Part shown: piece after piece, positions 1-7,962 of the stretch
Layout of the letters: each line of letters starts with the position of its first letter
Position numbering within the stretch: position 1 is the first letter of the stretch
Assembly: GCA_020636545.1 (NCBI GenBank)
Contig: JACJXS010000011.1
Location: forward strand, 62,001-126,000
Direction of reading: 5' to 3'
Length of the DNA stretch: 64,000 nt
From: Chitinophagales bacterium
GTDB taxonomy: Bacteria; Bacteroidota; Bacteroidia; Chitinophagales; JADIYW01
Notes under the pieces: model-generated
The model's database searches: none
Told to the model about the DNA's origin: nothing
The model's input: only the letters and a program-made list of their open reading frames with translations
Program-made: the position numbers and the translations under genes

Positions 1-56
1 AAATAAAATGCAACAAACGCAGGTTTCGCCAAAAGCCAGTATATGTTTGTATCCAT
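1..56 (-). CDS. possible 5' end of a minus-strand gene cut by the window edge
   Basis: Downstream of accC on the same strand, an ATG at 54-56 opens a frame that stays open to the window edge (18 codons, beginning MDTNIYWLLAKP). A second ATG in another frame at 59-61 is also open, so the frame is not settled. No function can be given. Confidence 0.2.
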   Translation of the reverse strand, partial: MDTNIYWLLAKPAFVAFY

Positions 57-74
57 TTCATTTAGACAACAAGC

Positions 75-1490
75 CTATTTTTTATTAAATTGAGCGTATA
101 AGCTTGCAGCCATAATACTTGCCATCTTCAATTCTTTCTGATTTATATTAGTTGGATGGAAATAATTATCAACAAATTTTGTATCAAAATCGCCTGAAAT
201 AAAAGCAGGGTGGTTTAATACAAATTTTCCAAAACCTAAAGTTGTTTTAACTCCTTCAATTTTATAATCATCAATAGTATTTAATAATTTTTGGATTGCT
301 GCATCTCGATTTTCTGCATGAGCAATTAATTTGGCAATCATTGGGTCATAATAAATTGGGATTTCCATACCTTCATCAAAACCATCATCAACTCGCACAC
401 CATCACCAGTTGGAACTTGATATGTATCCAATGTTCCGATATCTGGTAGAAAATTATTGTTTGGATCTTCAGCATATACACGCAACTCAATTGAATGTCC
501 ATTAATTTTTAAATCCTCTTGTGAAAAAGAAAGTGGCTTCCCTTCTGCAATTTGAATTTGTTCCTTAACTAAATCTTTTCCAGTAATCATTTCAGTAACT
601 GGATGTTCTACTTGCAAACGAGTATTCATTTCCAAGAAATAGAAATCTAAATTATTATTGGCGATAAATTCTACAGTTCCTGCACCCACATAATTTACTG
701 CTTTGGCAACATTCACTGCTGCTTCTCCCATTTTCTTACGAACTTCAGGTGTTAATAAAGCTGATGGAGCTTCCTCCACAACCTTTTGATGTCGGCGTTG
801 TACAGAACATTCTCGTTCAAATAAATAAACGACATTACCATGTGCATCGCCTAAAACTTGGATTTCGATATGTCGAGGAGATTGTACAAACTTTTCAATA
901 AAAACAGCACCATCACCAAATGCAGAAACAGCTTCTGAAACAGCTAAGTTCATTTGTTCTTCAAATTCTGCTTCATTTTCAACTACACGCATACCTTTTC
1001 CACCGCCACCTGCACTGGCTTTAATCAAAATTGGGAATCCAATTTCGGCTGCTAATTTTTTAGCTTCAGCAATATCTGTAATGGGTTGGTCTGTTCCAGG
1101 TACTAAAGGCACATTATATTTTCCGACAGCTTGTTTAGCTGCTAATTTACTGCCCATCACTTCTATTGCCAATACACTAGGTCCTATAAAAACAATACCA
1201 TTTTCTTCACACGCTTTTGCAAACTGAGCATTTTCAGAAAGAAAGCCATAACCTGGATGTACACCATCAACATTGAGTTGCTTGCATACTTTTATGATTT
1301 TATCTATATCCAAATAGGATTGCTTAGATGCAGGTTCTCCAATGCAAACCGCTTCGTCAGCAAAGCGTACATGAGGTGATTTTCTATCTGCTGTAGAATA
1401 TACTGCAACTGTAGCTATTCCCATTTTTTTACAAGTACGCATTACTCTCAATGCAATCTCTCCTCTATTAGCAACTAATATTTTTTTCAT
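75..1490 (-). CDS. accC: biotin carboxylase subunit of an acyl-CoA carboxylase
   Basis: ATP-dependent biotin carboxylase, which carboxylates the biotin of a carrier protein in acetyl- or propionyl-CoA carboxylation (cytosol). The protein is 471 residues, slightly longer than the roughly 450 typical of AccC. It starts with the family N-terminus ILVANRGEIA, carries the ATP-grasp glycine loop (158-168, KASAGGGGKGM), the RECSVQRRHQK segment (227-237) and the catalytic EMNTRLQVEHPVTE block (287-300). There is no fused biotinyl domain; a separate carrier protein is encoded at 13609-14112. I prefer the ATG at 1488-1490 to the TTG one codon upstream. No carboxyltransferase gene is nearby, so acetyl-CoA versus propionyl-CoA specificity cannot be decided. 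Confidence 0.92.
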   Translation of the reverse strand: MKKILVANRGEIALRVMRTCKKMGIATVAVYSTADRKSPHVRFADEAVCIGEPASKQSYLDIDKIIKVCKQLNVDGVHPGYGFLSENAQFAKACEENGIVFIGPSVLAIEVMGSKLAAKQAVGKYNVPLVPGTDQPITDIAEAKKLAAEIGFPILIKASAGGGGKGMRVVENEAEFEEQMNLAVSEAVSAFGDGAVFIEKFVQSPRHIEIQVLGDAHGNVVYLFERECSVQRRHQKVVEEAPSALLTPEVRKKMGEAAVNVAKAVNYVGAGTVEFIANNNLDFYFLEMNTRLQVEHPVTEMITGKDLVKEQIQIAEGKPLSFSQEDLKINGHSIELRVYAEDPNNNFLPDIGTLDTYQVPTGDGVRVDDGFDEGMEIPIYYDPMIAKLIAHAENRDAAIQKLLNTIDDYKIEGVKTTLGFGKFVLNHPAFISGDFDTKFVDNYFHPTNINQKELKMASIMAASLYAQFNKK

Positions 1491-1519
1491 CAAGGCTAAA
1501 ATATGAAAATATATAGAAT

Positions 1520-1527
1520 TATCTTTG
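1520..1527 (+). promoter_or_regulatory. Bacteroidota -7 box for ccmB
   Basis: TATCTTTG is a perfect match to TAnnTTTG and ends 7 nt before the ccmB ATG at 1535. Transcription would start within a few nucleotides of the start codon. No clear -33 TTG is visible. Confidence 0.5.
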
Positions 1528-1534
1528 CAATCGC

Positions 1535-2191
1535 ATGGATTTGCAAATTATTTATATTTTGTTAAAAAAGGAGTTTTTATTGGAATGGCGTTCAAAAGCA
1601 TCAATAGGAAGCTTATTGGTACACGCATTAGCCACGATTTTTTTTATTTATATGATATTTAATGGAGATATCAACTTCATTACTTGGTTAGCACTTTTTT
1701 GGGTAATTAATTTATTTTCTGTTATTCAAATTACAGCACGAACATTCCAAAAAGATGCCAATGAACATTTTTATTATTTAAAACAACTAGCCTCTGCACA
1801 ACATATTATACTGTCTAAAATTATATACAATACGATATTTATTATCATCATATCCTTCATTGTATTTCTATTTATGCAATTATTCTTTTCACAGCAAGTT
1901 ACCTACTTGGGTATTTTTTCATTAACTATACTATTAGCATCTTTAGGCTTTTCGGCATTATTTTCATTACTATCAGGCATTTCAGCTAAAACACAAAACA
2001 TGGTTTTATTGGCAGTTTTGGGCTTACCAATTATTTTACCACTCATTTTAATTATTTCAAAACTAAGTGCATTAGCAGATTTCTACACGACTATTAACGA
2101 TATTTATATTTTTTTAAGTGCTGCTGTGCTATTAGATATTACAATTTTAATACTTGCTATCATCTTATTTCCTTACCTTTGGAAAGATTAA
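1535..2191 (+). CDS. ccmB: heme exporter protein CcmB (cytochrome c maturation ABC permease)
   Basis: Integral inner-membrane protein of 218 residues with about six hydrophobic segments, matching the usual CcmB size (about 220). The cytoplasmic N-terminus (LLKKEFLLEWRSK) and the segment RTFQKDANEHFYYL (about 69-82) fit the family. CcmB is the permease of the CcmAB ABC module that drives heme handling in System I cytochrome c biogenesis. ccmC begins 12 nt after its stop, so they are probably co-transcribed. The ATPase partner CcmA is not in the window. The start is divergent from accC. Confidence 0.85.
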   Translation: MDLQIIYILLKKEFLLEWRSKASIGSLLVHALATIFFIYMIFNGDINFITWLALFWVINLFSVIQITARTFQKDANEHFYYLKQLASAQHIILSKIIYNTIFIIIISFIVFLFMQLFFSQQVTYLGIFSLTILLASLGFSALFSLLSGISAKTQNMVLLAVLGLPIILPLILIISKLSALADFYTTINDIYIFLSAAVLLDITILILAIILFPYLWKD

Positions 2192-2203
2192 TTTTTGGAA
2201 ATT

Positions 2204-2878
2204 ATGAAGCAAAATTGGTGGAAATTTGTGGCGAGTATATTTTTGATATATAGTTTGATTGCTGGATTTTTATTACCTATTCCAGAATTAAATATTTTAG
2301 AACAGTCTATACGTAATTTATTTTTCCATGTTCCGATGTGGTTTTCTATGATGGCGATGATGTTTATTTCTTTGTGGTATAGCATTAAATATTTAAACTC
2401 CAACAAAACAATTTATGATATAAAAGCGAGTGCATTTGCACAAGTTGGCTTTGTACTTGGGTTATTAGGCATAACAACAGGTTCAGTTTGGGCAAAAGTA
2501 ACGTGGGGTGCTTGGTGGGTTTTTTCAGAACCCAAATTAAATGGGGCAGCAGCAGCTTTATTGGTTTATGCTGCATATTTTATACTCCGAAGCTCGTTTG
2601 ATGATGAAGAAAAAACAGCTAGATTTAGTGCCGTATATAACTTATTTGCTTTTGTAATGTTTATGGTTTTTATCAATATTTTACCAAGATTAACAGATTC
2701 ATTACACCCAGGTAATGGTGGAAATCCTGGATTTAATGCTTATGATTTAGATAGCAGACTTAGAGCCGTTTTTTATCCTGCATGTATAGGCTGGATAGCC
2801 ATTGCCTATTGGATAGGAAATATTGTAGTACGTATTAAGCAATTAAATCGCAAAATTTTAATGCTCGAAATAGATTAG
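2204..2878 (+). CDS. ccmC: CcmC/CcsA-family heme-handling protein
   Basis: Polytopic membrane protein (224 residues, six hydrophobic segments) of the cytochrome c assembly family. It carries the tryptophan-rich periplasmic signature (WGAWW at 101-105) and a conserved histidine in FHVPMW near residue 42; a second histidine lies in the LHPG loop. These are the heme ligands expected of CcmC, which delivers heme to CcmE. I chose the ATG at 2204 over the in-frame TTG at 2195, because MKQNWWKF is a typical short cytoplasmic N-terminus. No ccmD, ccmE or ccmF follows; the next gene starts 7 nt downstream and encodes a TPR/repeat protein. Confidence 0.85.
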   Translation: MKQNWWKFVASIFLIYSLIAGFLLPIPELNILEQSIRNLFFHVPMWFSMMAMMFISLWYSIKYLNSNKTIYDIKASAFAQVGFVLGLLGITTGSVWAKVTWGAWWVFSEPKLNGAAAALLVYAAYFILRSSFDDEEKTARFSAVYNLFAFVMFMVFINILPRLTDSLHPGNGGNPGFNAYDLDSRLRAVFYPACIGWIAIAYWIGNIVVRIKQLNRKILMLEID

Positions 2879-2885
2879 AAGACTT

Positions 2886-4406
2886 ATGAATTTGAAGCCT
2901 TTTTTATTTTTTATATTTGTTATATATTTTGTTTTTTTGAATGGTGCTGAAAATGGCTACAAATATTGGAAGAAAGCCAATCAACTATTTGAACAAAAGA
3001 AATATCAAGAAGCTTTAATTTATTATGATAAGATAGATAAAAGTATTGACATCTTAGATGTAAAAATTAATTCAGCTCGTTGCTTTTATTTCTTAGAAAA
3101 ATTTTCTGAAGCAGAAAATGCCTATCAAAAAATTATAGAAATACCTAATATCAATTTAGATGTTTATAAAGAATATGCCAATATTTTAATCAAAAATGGT
3201 AAAGCTAATGAAGCAAAAATATGGGATAAAAAATATATTGAGGAAAACATAAAACAACAAAAATTTATTACCGAAATTCCTGCTAAACCAACTAAAGAAA
3301 TTAGTAACAAGACTAAAGAAGTAAGTAATAAGAATGATAAGAAGCAAAAGGATACTACAGCTAAGACAATTAAAACGCCTAAAGTCAAACCTATTAAGGA
3401 TACTGTAAAGATTGAAAAGCCTAAAGAAATTAGTAATAAGACAAAAGTAGTAAGTGATAAGAAAGATAAGGAGCAAAAGGATACTACAGCTAAGACAATT
3501 AAAACGCCTAAAGTCAAACCTATTAAGGATACTATAAAGATTGAAAAGCCTAAAGAAATTAGTAATAAGACAAAAGTAGTAAGTAATAAGAAAGATAAGG
3601 AGCAAAAGGATACTACAGCTAAGACAATTAAAACGCCTAAAGTCAAACCTATTAAGGATACTGTAAAGATTGAAAAGCCTAAAGAAATTAGTAACAAGAC
3701 TAAAGAAGTAAGTAATAAGAATGATAAGAAGCAAAAGGATACTACAGCTAAGACAATTAAAACGCCTAAAGTCAAACCTATTAAGGATACTATAAAGATT
3801 GAAAAGCCTAAAGAAATTAGTAACAAGACTAAAGAAGTAAGTGACAAGAAAGATAAGGAGCAAAAGGATACTACAGCTAAGACAATTAAAACGCCTAAAG
3901 TCAAACCTATTAAGGATACTGTAAAGATTGAAAAGCCTAAAGAAATTAGTAACAAGACTAAAGAAGTAAGTAATAAGAATGATAAGAAGCAAAAGGATAC
4001 TACAGCTAAGATAATTAAAACGCCTAAAGTCAAGCCTAATAAGGATACTGTAAAGATTGAAAAACTTAAAGTAGTGATTCAAAAAGATACTACTTCTAAA
4101 GTTATTAAAATGCCGAAAGTAAAGGCAGATAAAATTCCAGCTTTAATTTACAAAATTAAATTATCAACTGTTTTAGTAGATCCTGGAGCTAAAAACTTTG
4201 AAAATATTTCTTCATTTGGCCAAATTACTTTTACTAAAATAGCCAATCAAACTATCTATTATATTGGAAATTATAAAAGTTATTTGGAAGCTGTAAAATA
4301 CCTACAAAAAATTATTACTCAAGGATATTCCAAAGCGTATATCACACCATTTTACCTTGATAAAGAAATCTCTATAAGTGAGGCAATTGAAAAAGAAAAT
4401 AAATAA
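2886..4406 (+). CDS. TPR protein with six 43-residue Lys-rich repeats and a C-terminal SPOR-like domain
   Basis: 506-residue exported protein. It has a hydrophobic N-terminal segment (about 4-20, signal or anchor), a TPR-like helical pair region (about 25-100), then a very lysine/threonine-rich repeat region (137-394) of six 43-residue units of the type KEISNKTKEVSNKNDKK. The C-terminus (about 418-506) has the spacing of the SPOR-like domain common in Bacteroidota: a YKIKL strand, a GQITF strand, YYIGNYKSYLEAVKYL, GYSKAYI, then FYLDKEISISEA. SPOR domains bind denuded peptidoglycan, so a periplasmic, cell-wall-associated role is inferred; the repeats would act as an extended basic linker. It starts 7 nt after ccmC and is probably in that operon. 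No specific function is recognised. Confidence 0.75.
   Translation: MNLKPFLFFIFVIYFVFLNGAENGYKYWKKANQLFEQKKYQEALIYYDKIDKSIDILDVKINSARCFYFLEKFSEAENAYQKIIEIPNINLDVYKEYANILIKNGKANEAKIWDKKYIEENIKQQKFITEIPAKPTKEISNKTKEVSNKNDKKQKDTTAKTIKTPKVKPIKDTVKIEKPKEISNKTKVVSDKKDKEQKDTTAKTIKTPKVKPIKDTIKIEKPKEISNKTKVVSNKKDKEQKDTTAKTIKTPKVKPIKDTVKIEKPKEISNKTKEVSNKNDKKQKDTTAKTIKTPKVKPIKDTIKIEKPKEISNKTKEVSDKKDKEQKDTTAKTIKTPKVKPIKDTVKIEKPKEISNKTKEVSNKNDKKQKDTTAKIIKTPKVKPNKDTVKIEKLKVVIQKDTTSKVIKMPKVKADKIPALIYKIKLSTVLVDPGAKNFENISSFGQITFTKIANQTIYYIGNYKSYLEAVKYLQKIITQGYSKAYITPFYLDKEISISEAIEKENK
3294..4067 (+). repeat. six in-frame 129-bp tandem repeats
   Basis: Units begin at 3294, 3423, 3552, 3681, 3810 and 3939, each exactly 129 bp (43 codons), and a seventh degenerate start follows at 4068. 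Units are nearly identical at DNA level. They differ at a few codons that recur in patterns (NKNDKK versus DKKDKE or NKKDKE; KDTV versus KDTI), suggesting expansion by recent duplication of one- and two-unit blocks. Confidence 0.95.
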
Positions 4407-4415
4407 GCAAACAAA

Positions 4416-5324
4416 CTATTGCACTTTTTTCTTATATAAATTTTTATAGTCTATTTTTTCCTTTTTCTGTACATTAGGAGCTTCACCATCTTCCCTTTTT
4501 TGATATTCTATCATATCAATATGGTGCCATTTACCTTTTTTCCACTGAAAACCTTCATAAGTTCCATCAGGTAGGTATTGCGAGAAAAAGCCAACTAAAT
4601 CTTCGTCATTCGGCAAAACATGGTCGTAAATAATCTTAGTTTCTTCAGGAACATATCGCAATGCTGCCCAAGTATCATTACTAAATTCTAAAATAAATCG
4701 ATTGAGTGTTTTATTGTCTTTTTCAATCAACGGCGCACCAAATCTAGGTTTGTTATCTTCGCTAAACCATAGTACCTCCATCACTTTTTTATTACTAACC
4801 AGTGTAAATCCATTTGAACCAAATAGCATATAATAGGTTTTCTTTTTTTGTTTTACTGGCACTATTTGATAATACAATGCTCCATACCAATTATTATTAT
4901 CGACAGTTTGAGTTTCTGGTTTTTCAATAAATTCTGAATAATCAACTAAAGGGAAAAGTGAAAGTGTATCCGAGTTCATCTGAATTGCTCCAAAATATCG
5001 ATATTGTTGGTTATCATTAATGACAAACCAAGTAAAAATTCTAAACTTATTATCTGGTGAGTTAAGGATTTGCATCGGCAATAAAGAATCTAATTGATAT
5101 TGATAAGAATTTTTAATTTTCAAAATACTTACAAGATTTTTTACAATTCTATAGCTAGCAATAAATCTATTTTCTTCAGTTTGACTATTGACCATTGTAT
5201 CGCCATATACTTTAATCGTATCTTCCATTCTTTGAATAAAAACAGAATCCTTTTTTGAAAATTGGGCTTGGGAATGAAAAGAAATTCCAATAAATAAAAA
5301 AAGTAAAAAAATGTATTTTTGCAT
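4416..5324 (-). CDS. secreted protein of unknown function
   Basis: 302 residues with a clear Sec signal peptide (MQKYIFLLFLFIGISFHSQA, cleavage after SQA-Q about residue 21). The mature part has no domain I can name. It is rich in aromatic residues and beta-type strands (for example YYMLFGSNGFTLVS) with no later hydrophobic segment, so it is probably a periplasmic or outer-membrane-associated soluble protein. Gene calls of this kind are frequent in Bacteroidota genomes. It lies downstream of a TonB receptor on the same strand, but a strong hairpin at 5344-5378 separates them, so it need not be co-transcribed. Confidence 0.7.
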   Translation of the reverse strand: MQKYIFLLFLFIGISFHSQAQFSKKDSVFIQRMEDTIKVYGDTMVNSQTEENRFIASYRIVKNLVSILKIKNSYQYQLDSLLPMQILNSPDNKFRIFTWFVINDNQQYRYFGAIQMNSDTLSLFPLVDYSEFIEKPETQTVDNNNWYGALYYQIVPVKQKKKTYYMLFGSNGFTLVSNKKVMEVLWFSEDNKPRFGAPLIEKDNKTLNRFILEFSNDTWAALRYVPEETKIIYDHVLPNDEDLVGFFSQYLPDGTYEGFQWKKGKWHHIDMIEYQKREDGEAPNVQKKEKIDYKNLYKKKVQ

Positions 5325-5343
5325 AATAAAATCTGTAATACAA

Positions 5344-5378
5344 AATAAGCACCATTTTTATAAAAAATGGTGCTTATT
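5344..5378 (-). terminator. strong hairpin after the first TonB receptor gene
   Basis: A perfect 16-bp stem (5344-5359 with 5363-5378) and a 3-nt loop. It lies 49 nt past the stop of the receptor gene at 5428. The T-run that follows on the minus strand is short, so it could also act as an mRNA-stabilising 3' structure. Confidence 0.7.
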
Positions 5379-5427
5379 CAAAGTTTTAAATATAATTAAC
5401 GTAAATAAGAATAAGTAAACTAAACTT

Positions 5428-7827
5428 TTAGAACTCTATTCTATATTGCACAGTAAAATTCATTGGGGATTCTAATTTACCTGCACGTAACCAATATTCT
5501 TTATTCAACATATTTTTAATGATAAACCCGAAATTATGCTTTTCATTTACAGTATAAAATAATTGACCATTAAGTACCCAATCGCCTTTCCCTTTTTTGT
5601 CTATCTGACTAACTTTTTCAGGTATTCCTTCAATTCCTAAGAATACAATATCATATCCTTCAAAATTACTATAATAACGTGCATTCAAACCAATTGTAAT
5701 TTTCTTTTTAAAACTATATTCTGCATCAAGTGTAATTAAGTGGCGATTTCTATATTTTAATACCTGATAAAAATCTATACCTCCAATTCTTTTAGTAAAT
5801 GACTTAAACATATTTTTTATATAACCACCAATTGTACTATTGTCAAAATTAGGATTTTGAATATTCGAGTTTAATTCAATAGGAAATGCATAAGTATAAC
5901 CCAAATTCAAATCAAATGAATGATTTTTGAAATTCATATTATTTTTAAAAGAAATATCCCAACCTGCAATTCTTGCTCTACTAATATTTTGTGCCTTTAA
6001 ATTAATTTTTGCATTTGAGTTGGAATCAATCACACCTCCAAAATCAACTAAATCTCTATATTCTTGCCAATAAAAAGCAGCATCAAATACGCCTGAATAT
6101 TTATTGCTTTTAGTTTTAAATATCTGTTGAAATCCAATTTCAGAAGTCCATCCATATTCTGGTTTTAAATTTGGATTTGGCATAATTTTTAATAATGGAT
6201 TAGAAACAACACTATCCCTTTCTTTTACATATCCCAAGCAGTCCCCTGTATAGGTAGTGTCCACCAAATGATAGGTTTTAGATTCATTTCCTACTGTTTC
6301 ATCTACAAATCGTTCTGCAAATGAAGGAAAACGAAACGCTTGACCTATATTAAATCGAATATAGCTTTCCTTTCCTACTCTTGCATTCATACCAAATCTT
6401 CCTACTGGCGGTGTTACTCCTACATTCTTTTCATACTTATATGTTTCCATTCTTAAACCTCCAGATAAGGTAACTCTGTCTTTAAATTTTTTATCTAACT
6501 GAGCATATAATGCAAAAATATTTCCAAATTTTGTGGCAGAACCTAAAAATGCAGGTACGTTTATGACTAACATTTGCTCATTTGCTCCTACGATTAAATT
6601 TAATCCTATTTTTGTAAAATTCTTATTGAAGTTATAATCAATGGTTTCTAAAAATGTTTTGGTAGCAAAAGAAGGTCGGTTAAAATAACTTCTGGTTTTA
6701 ATTTCATGTTTGTTATTCTTTTTATCATAAATTGTAAAAAATGGATCTACTGTGAATCTGATATTATTAAAAGCATTGTCAGCACCAGCTTTATATGCTC
6801 CGTCTGTGCCATTTTGCCAAAAAAAGACCTCATATTCTCTATTATACATAAAGCTACCCGCTAATCCGTAAGACATTTTACTGTTTTTTGGATTTGTCCA
6901 CTTGGTTCTGAAATTAATTCTTGCCATATACTCCAATCCATTTTGAAATTGAGTATTATTCAAATAAGCACTACCACTTACAAAATATTCAAACGTTTCT
7001 CTAGGTTTATGTGCTCTCAAAAATGTTCCACCAAATGATGGTACAGGAAAATCCCACCATTTCTTCACTCTATCTTTTGGAGGAGCTAAAAATGATTGAA
7101 ACATAGTAAATCTGGTTAATGGTTTTTTGGTTGGCTTTACTGTTTGCAAATGTATTGTTCCATTCATTGCCGAAGAGCCATAAAGCACTGAAGATGCTCC
7201 TTTCAATACTTCTAATTGACCAATCGCTTCTGTTGGTAAAATTGACCATTTTATATCGCCTCTATCTGGAGATAAGATCGGTTGTCCATCTACGATAAAC
7301 ATTACCCGAGAACCCACGCCATAAGCCCAACCACTTCCTGCTCGAATATTTGCTTGTCCATCAGCAATTATCAAACCCGATACTTTTCTTGCAACTTCAT
7401 CAATTCTAATAGCATTCATATTTAGAATTGCTTGTGGCTTCACGACTTCAATTGATATTACTTCTTCACTTGCTCTTTTTTCAAATAGTGAACCTGTAAT
7501 AACCAAATCTTGACCTAATAGATTTTTAGCCTCTTCCTCAAGAACAATATTTATATTTTCAACTTGATTATTTGTTAGAGTAATTTCCTTTTGAAAATTG
7601 GAATAACTCACATAACTTACTTTTAAAGTATATTGTCCATCTGGTAAATTTATTTCAAAATTTCCATCAAAATCTGAAACAGTTGAAACTGTACCACAAT
7701 CAACATTTGCACCAATAATAGCTTCTTTCGTCTTAGAATCTATAATACTTCCTTTAATAATATTTTGAGCAAAAGTTGTTTGTACTGTACATACATGTAG
7801 TAATAAAATAAAAAGATATCTATTCAT
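5428..7827 (-). CDS. TonB-dependent outer-membrane receptor (paralogue 1)
   Basis: 799 residues: signal peptide (1-20, ending TTFAQ), a carboxypeptidase-regulatory-like domain (about 23-95, IIKGSIIDSKTKEAIIGANV, DFDGNFEI), a plug domain (about 105-235, with NIRAGSGWAYGVGSRV and VLKGASSVLYGSSAMNG) and a 22-strand-type barrel ending in the aromatic terminus VQYRIEF. It imports a ligand such as a siderophore, cobamide or glycan across the outer membrane using TonB/ExbBD energy; the ligand is not evident. Its upstream neighbour at 7963-10404 has the same architecture and shared plug motifs, so the pair looks like an old tandem duplication. No SusD-like partner or cobalamin riboswitch is visible. 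Confidence 0.9.
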   Translation of the reverse strand: MNRYLFILLLHVCTVQTTFAQNIIKGSIIDSKTKEAIIGANVDCGTVSTVSDFDGNFEINLPDGQYTLKVSYVSYSNFQKEITLTNNQVENINIVLEEEAKNLLGQDLVITGSLFEKRASEEVISIEVVKPQAILNMNAIRIDEVARKVSGLIIADGQANIRAGSGWAYGVGSRVMFIVDGQPILSPDRGDIKWSILPTEAIGQLEVLKGASSVLYGSSAMNGTIHLQTVKPTKKPLTRFTMFQSFLAPPKDRVKKWWDFPVPSFGGTFLRAHKPRETFEYFVSGSAYLNNTQFQNGLEYMARINFRTKWTNPKNSKMSYGLAGSFMYNREYEVFFWQNGTDGAYKAGADNAFNNIRFTVDPFFTIYDKKNNKHEIKTRSYFNRPSFATKTFLETIDYNFNKNFTKIGLNLIVGANEQMLVINVPAFLGSATKFGNIFALYAQLDKKFKDRVTLSGGLRMETYKYEKNVGVTPPVGRFGMNARVGKESYIRFNIGQAFRFPSFAERFVDETVGNESKTYHLVDTTYTGDCLGYVKERDSVVSNPLLKIMPNPNLKPEYGWTSEIGFQQIFKTKSNKYSGVFDAAFYWQEYRDLVDFGGVIDSNSNAKINLKAQNISRARIAGWDISFKNNMNFKNHSFDLNLGYTYAFPIELNSNIQNPNFDNSTIGGYIKNMFKSFTKRIGGIDFYQVLKYRNRHLITLDAEYSFKKKITIGLNARYYSNFEGYDIVFLGIEGIPEKVSQIDKKGKGDWVLNGQLFYTVNEKHNFGFIIKNMLNKEYWLRAGKLESPMNFTVQYRIEF

Positions 7828-7846
7828 TATTAAATCAATTTGGATG

Positions 7847-7854
7847 CAAAACTA
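7847..7854 (-). promoter_or_regulatory. -7 box for TonB receptor paralogue 1
   Basis: Minus-strand TAGTTTTG matches TAnnTTTG and lies 19 nt upstream of the ATG at 7827. It suggests the gene has its own promoter despite the same-strand paralogue upstream. Confidence 0.45.
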
Positions 7855-7895
7855 CGTTAATAAATGCAAATAAAATATTACCAAATACATAAAAT

Positions 7896-7924
7896 AAAAA
7901 TATCCGCACTTTTCAGTACGGATA
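7896..7924 (-). terminator. terminator after TonB receptor paralogue 2
   Basis: Stem TATCCG/CGGATA, one mismatch, then ACT/AGT, with a TTTC loop (7901-7924), followed on the minus strand by five T. It sits 39 nt beyond the stop of the gene at 7963. Confidence 0.75.
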
Positions 7925-7962
7925 CTCTATTTTACTAACTAAAAATAGCTAAATGAAAAATA

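Noticed and set aside
3164..4082. Two long minus-strand ORFs (289 and 298 codons) opposite the repeat protein
   Set aside because: They persist only because the 129-bp repeat is a multiple of three and has no stops in those frames; the repetitive hydrophobic products match no protein family, and the plus frame has a signal/TPR/SPOR-like architecture.
7825..7962. Cobalamin or other riboswitch before the TonB receptors
   Set aside because: No B12-box-like or other conserved riboswitch core is visible here or at 10405-10516; only a -7 box and a terminator.
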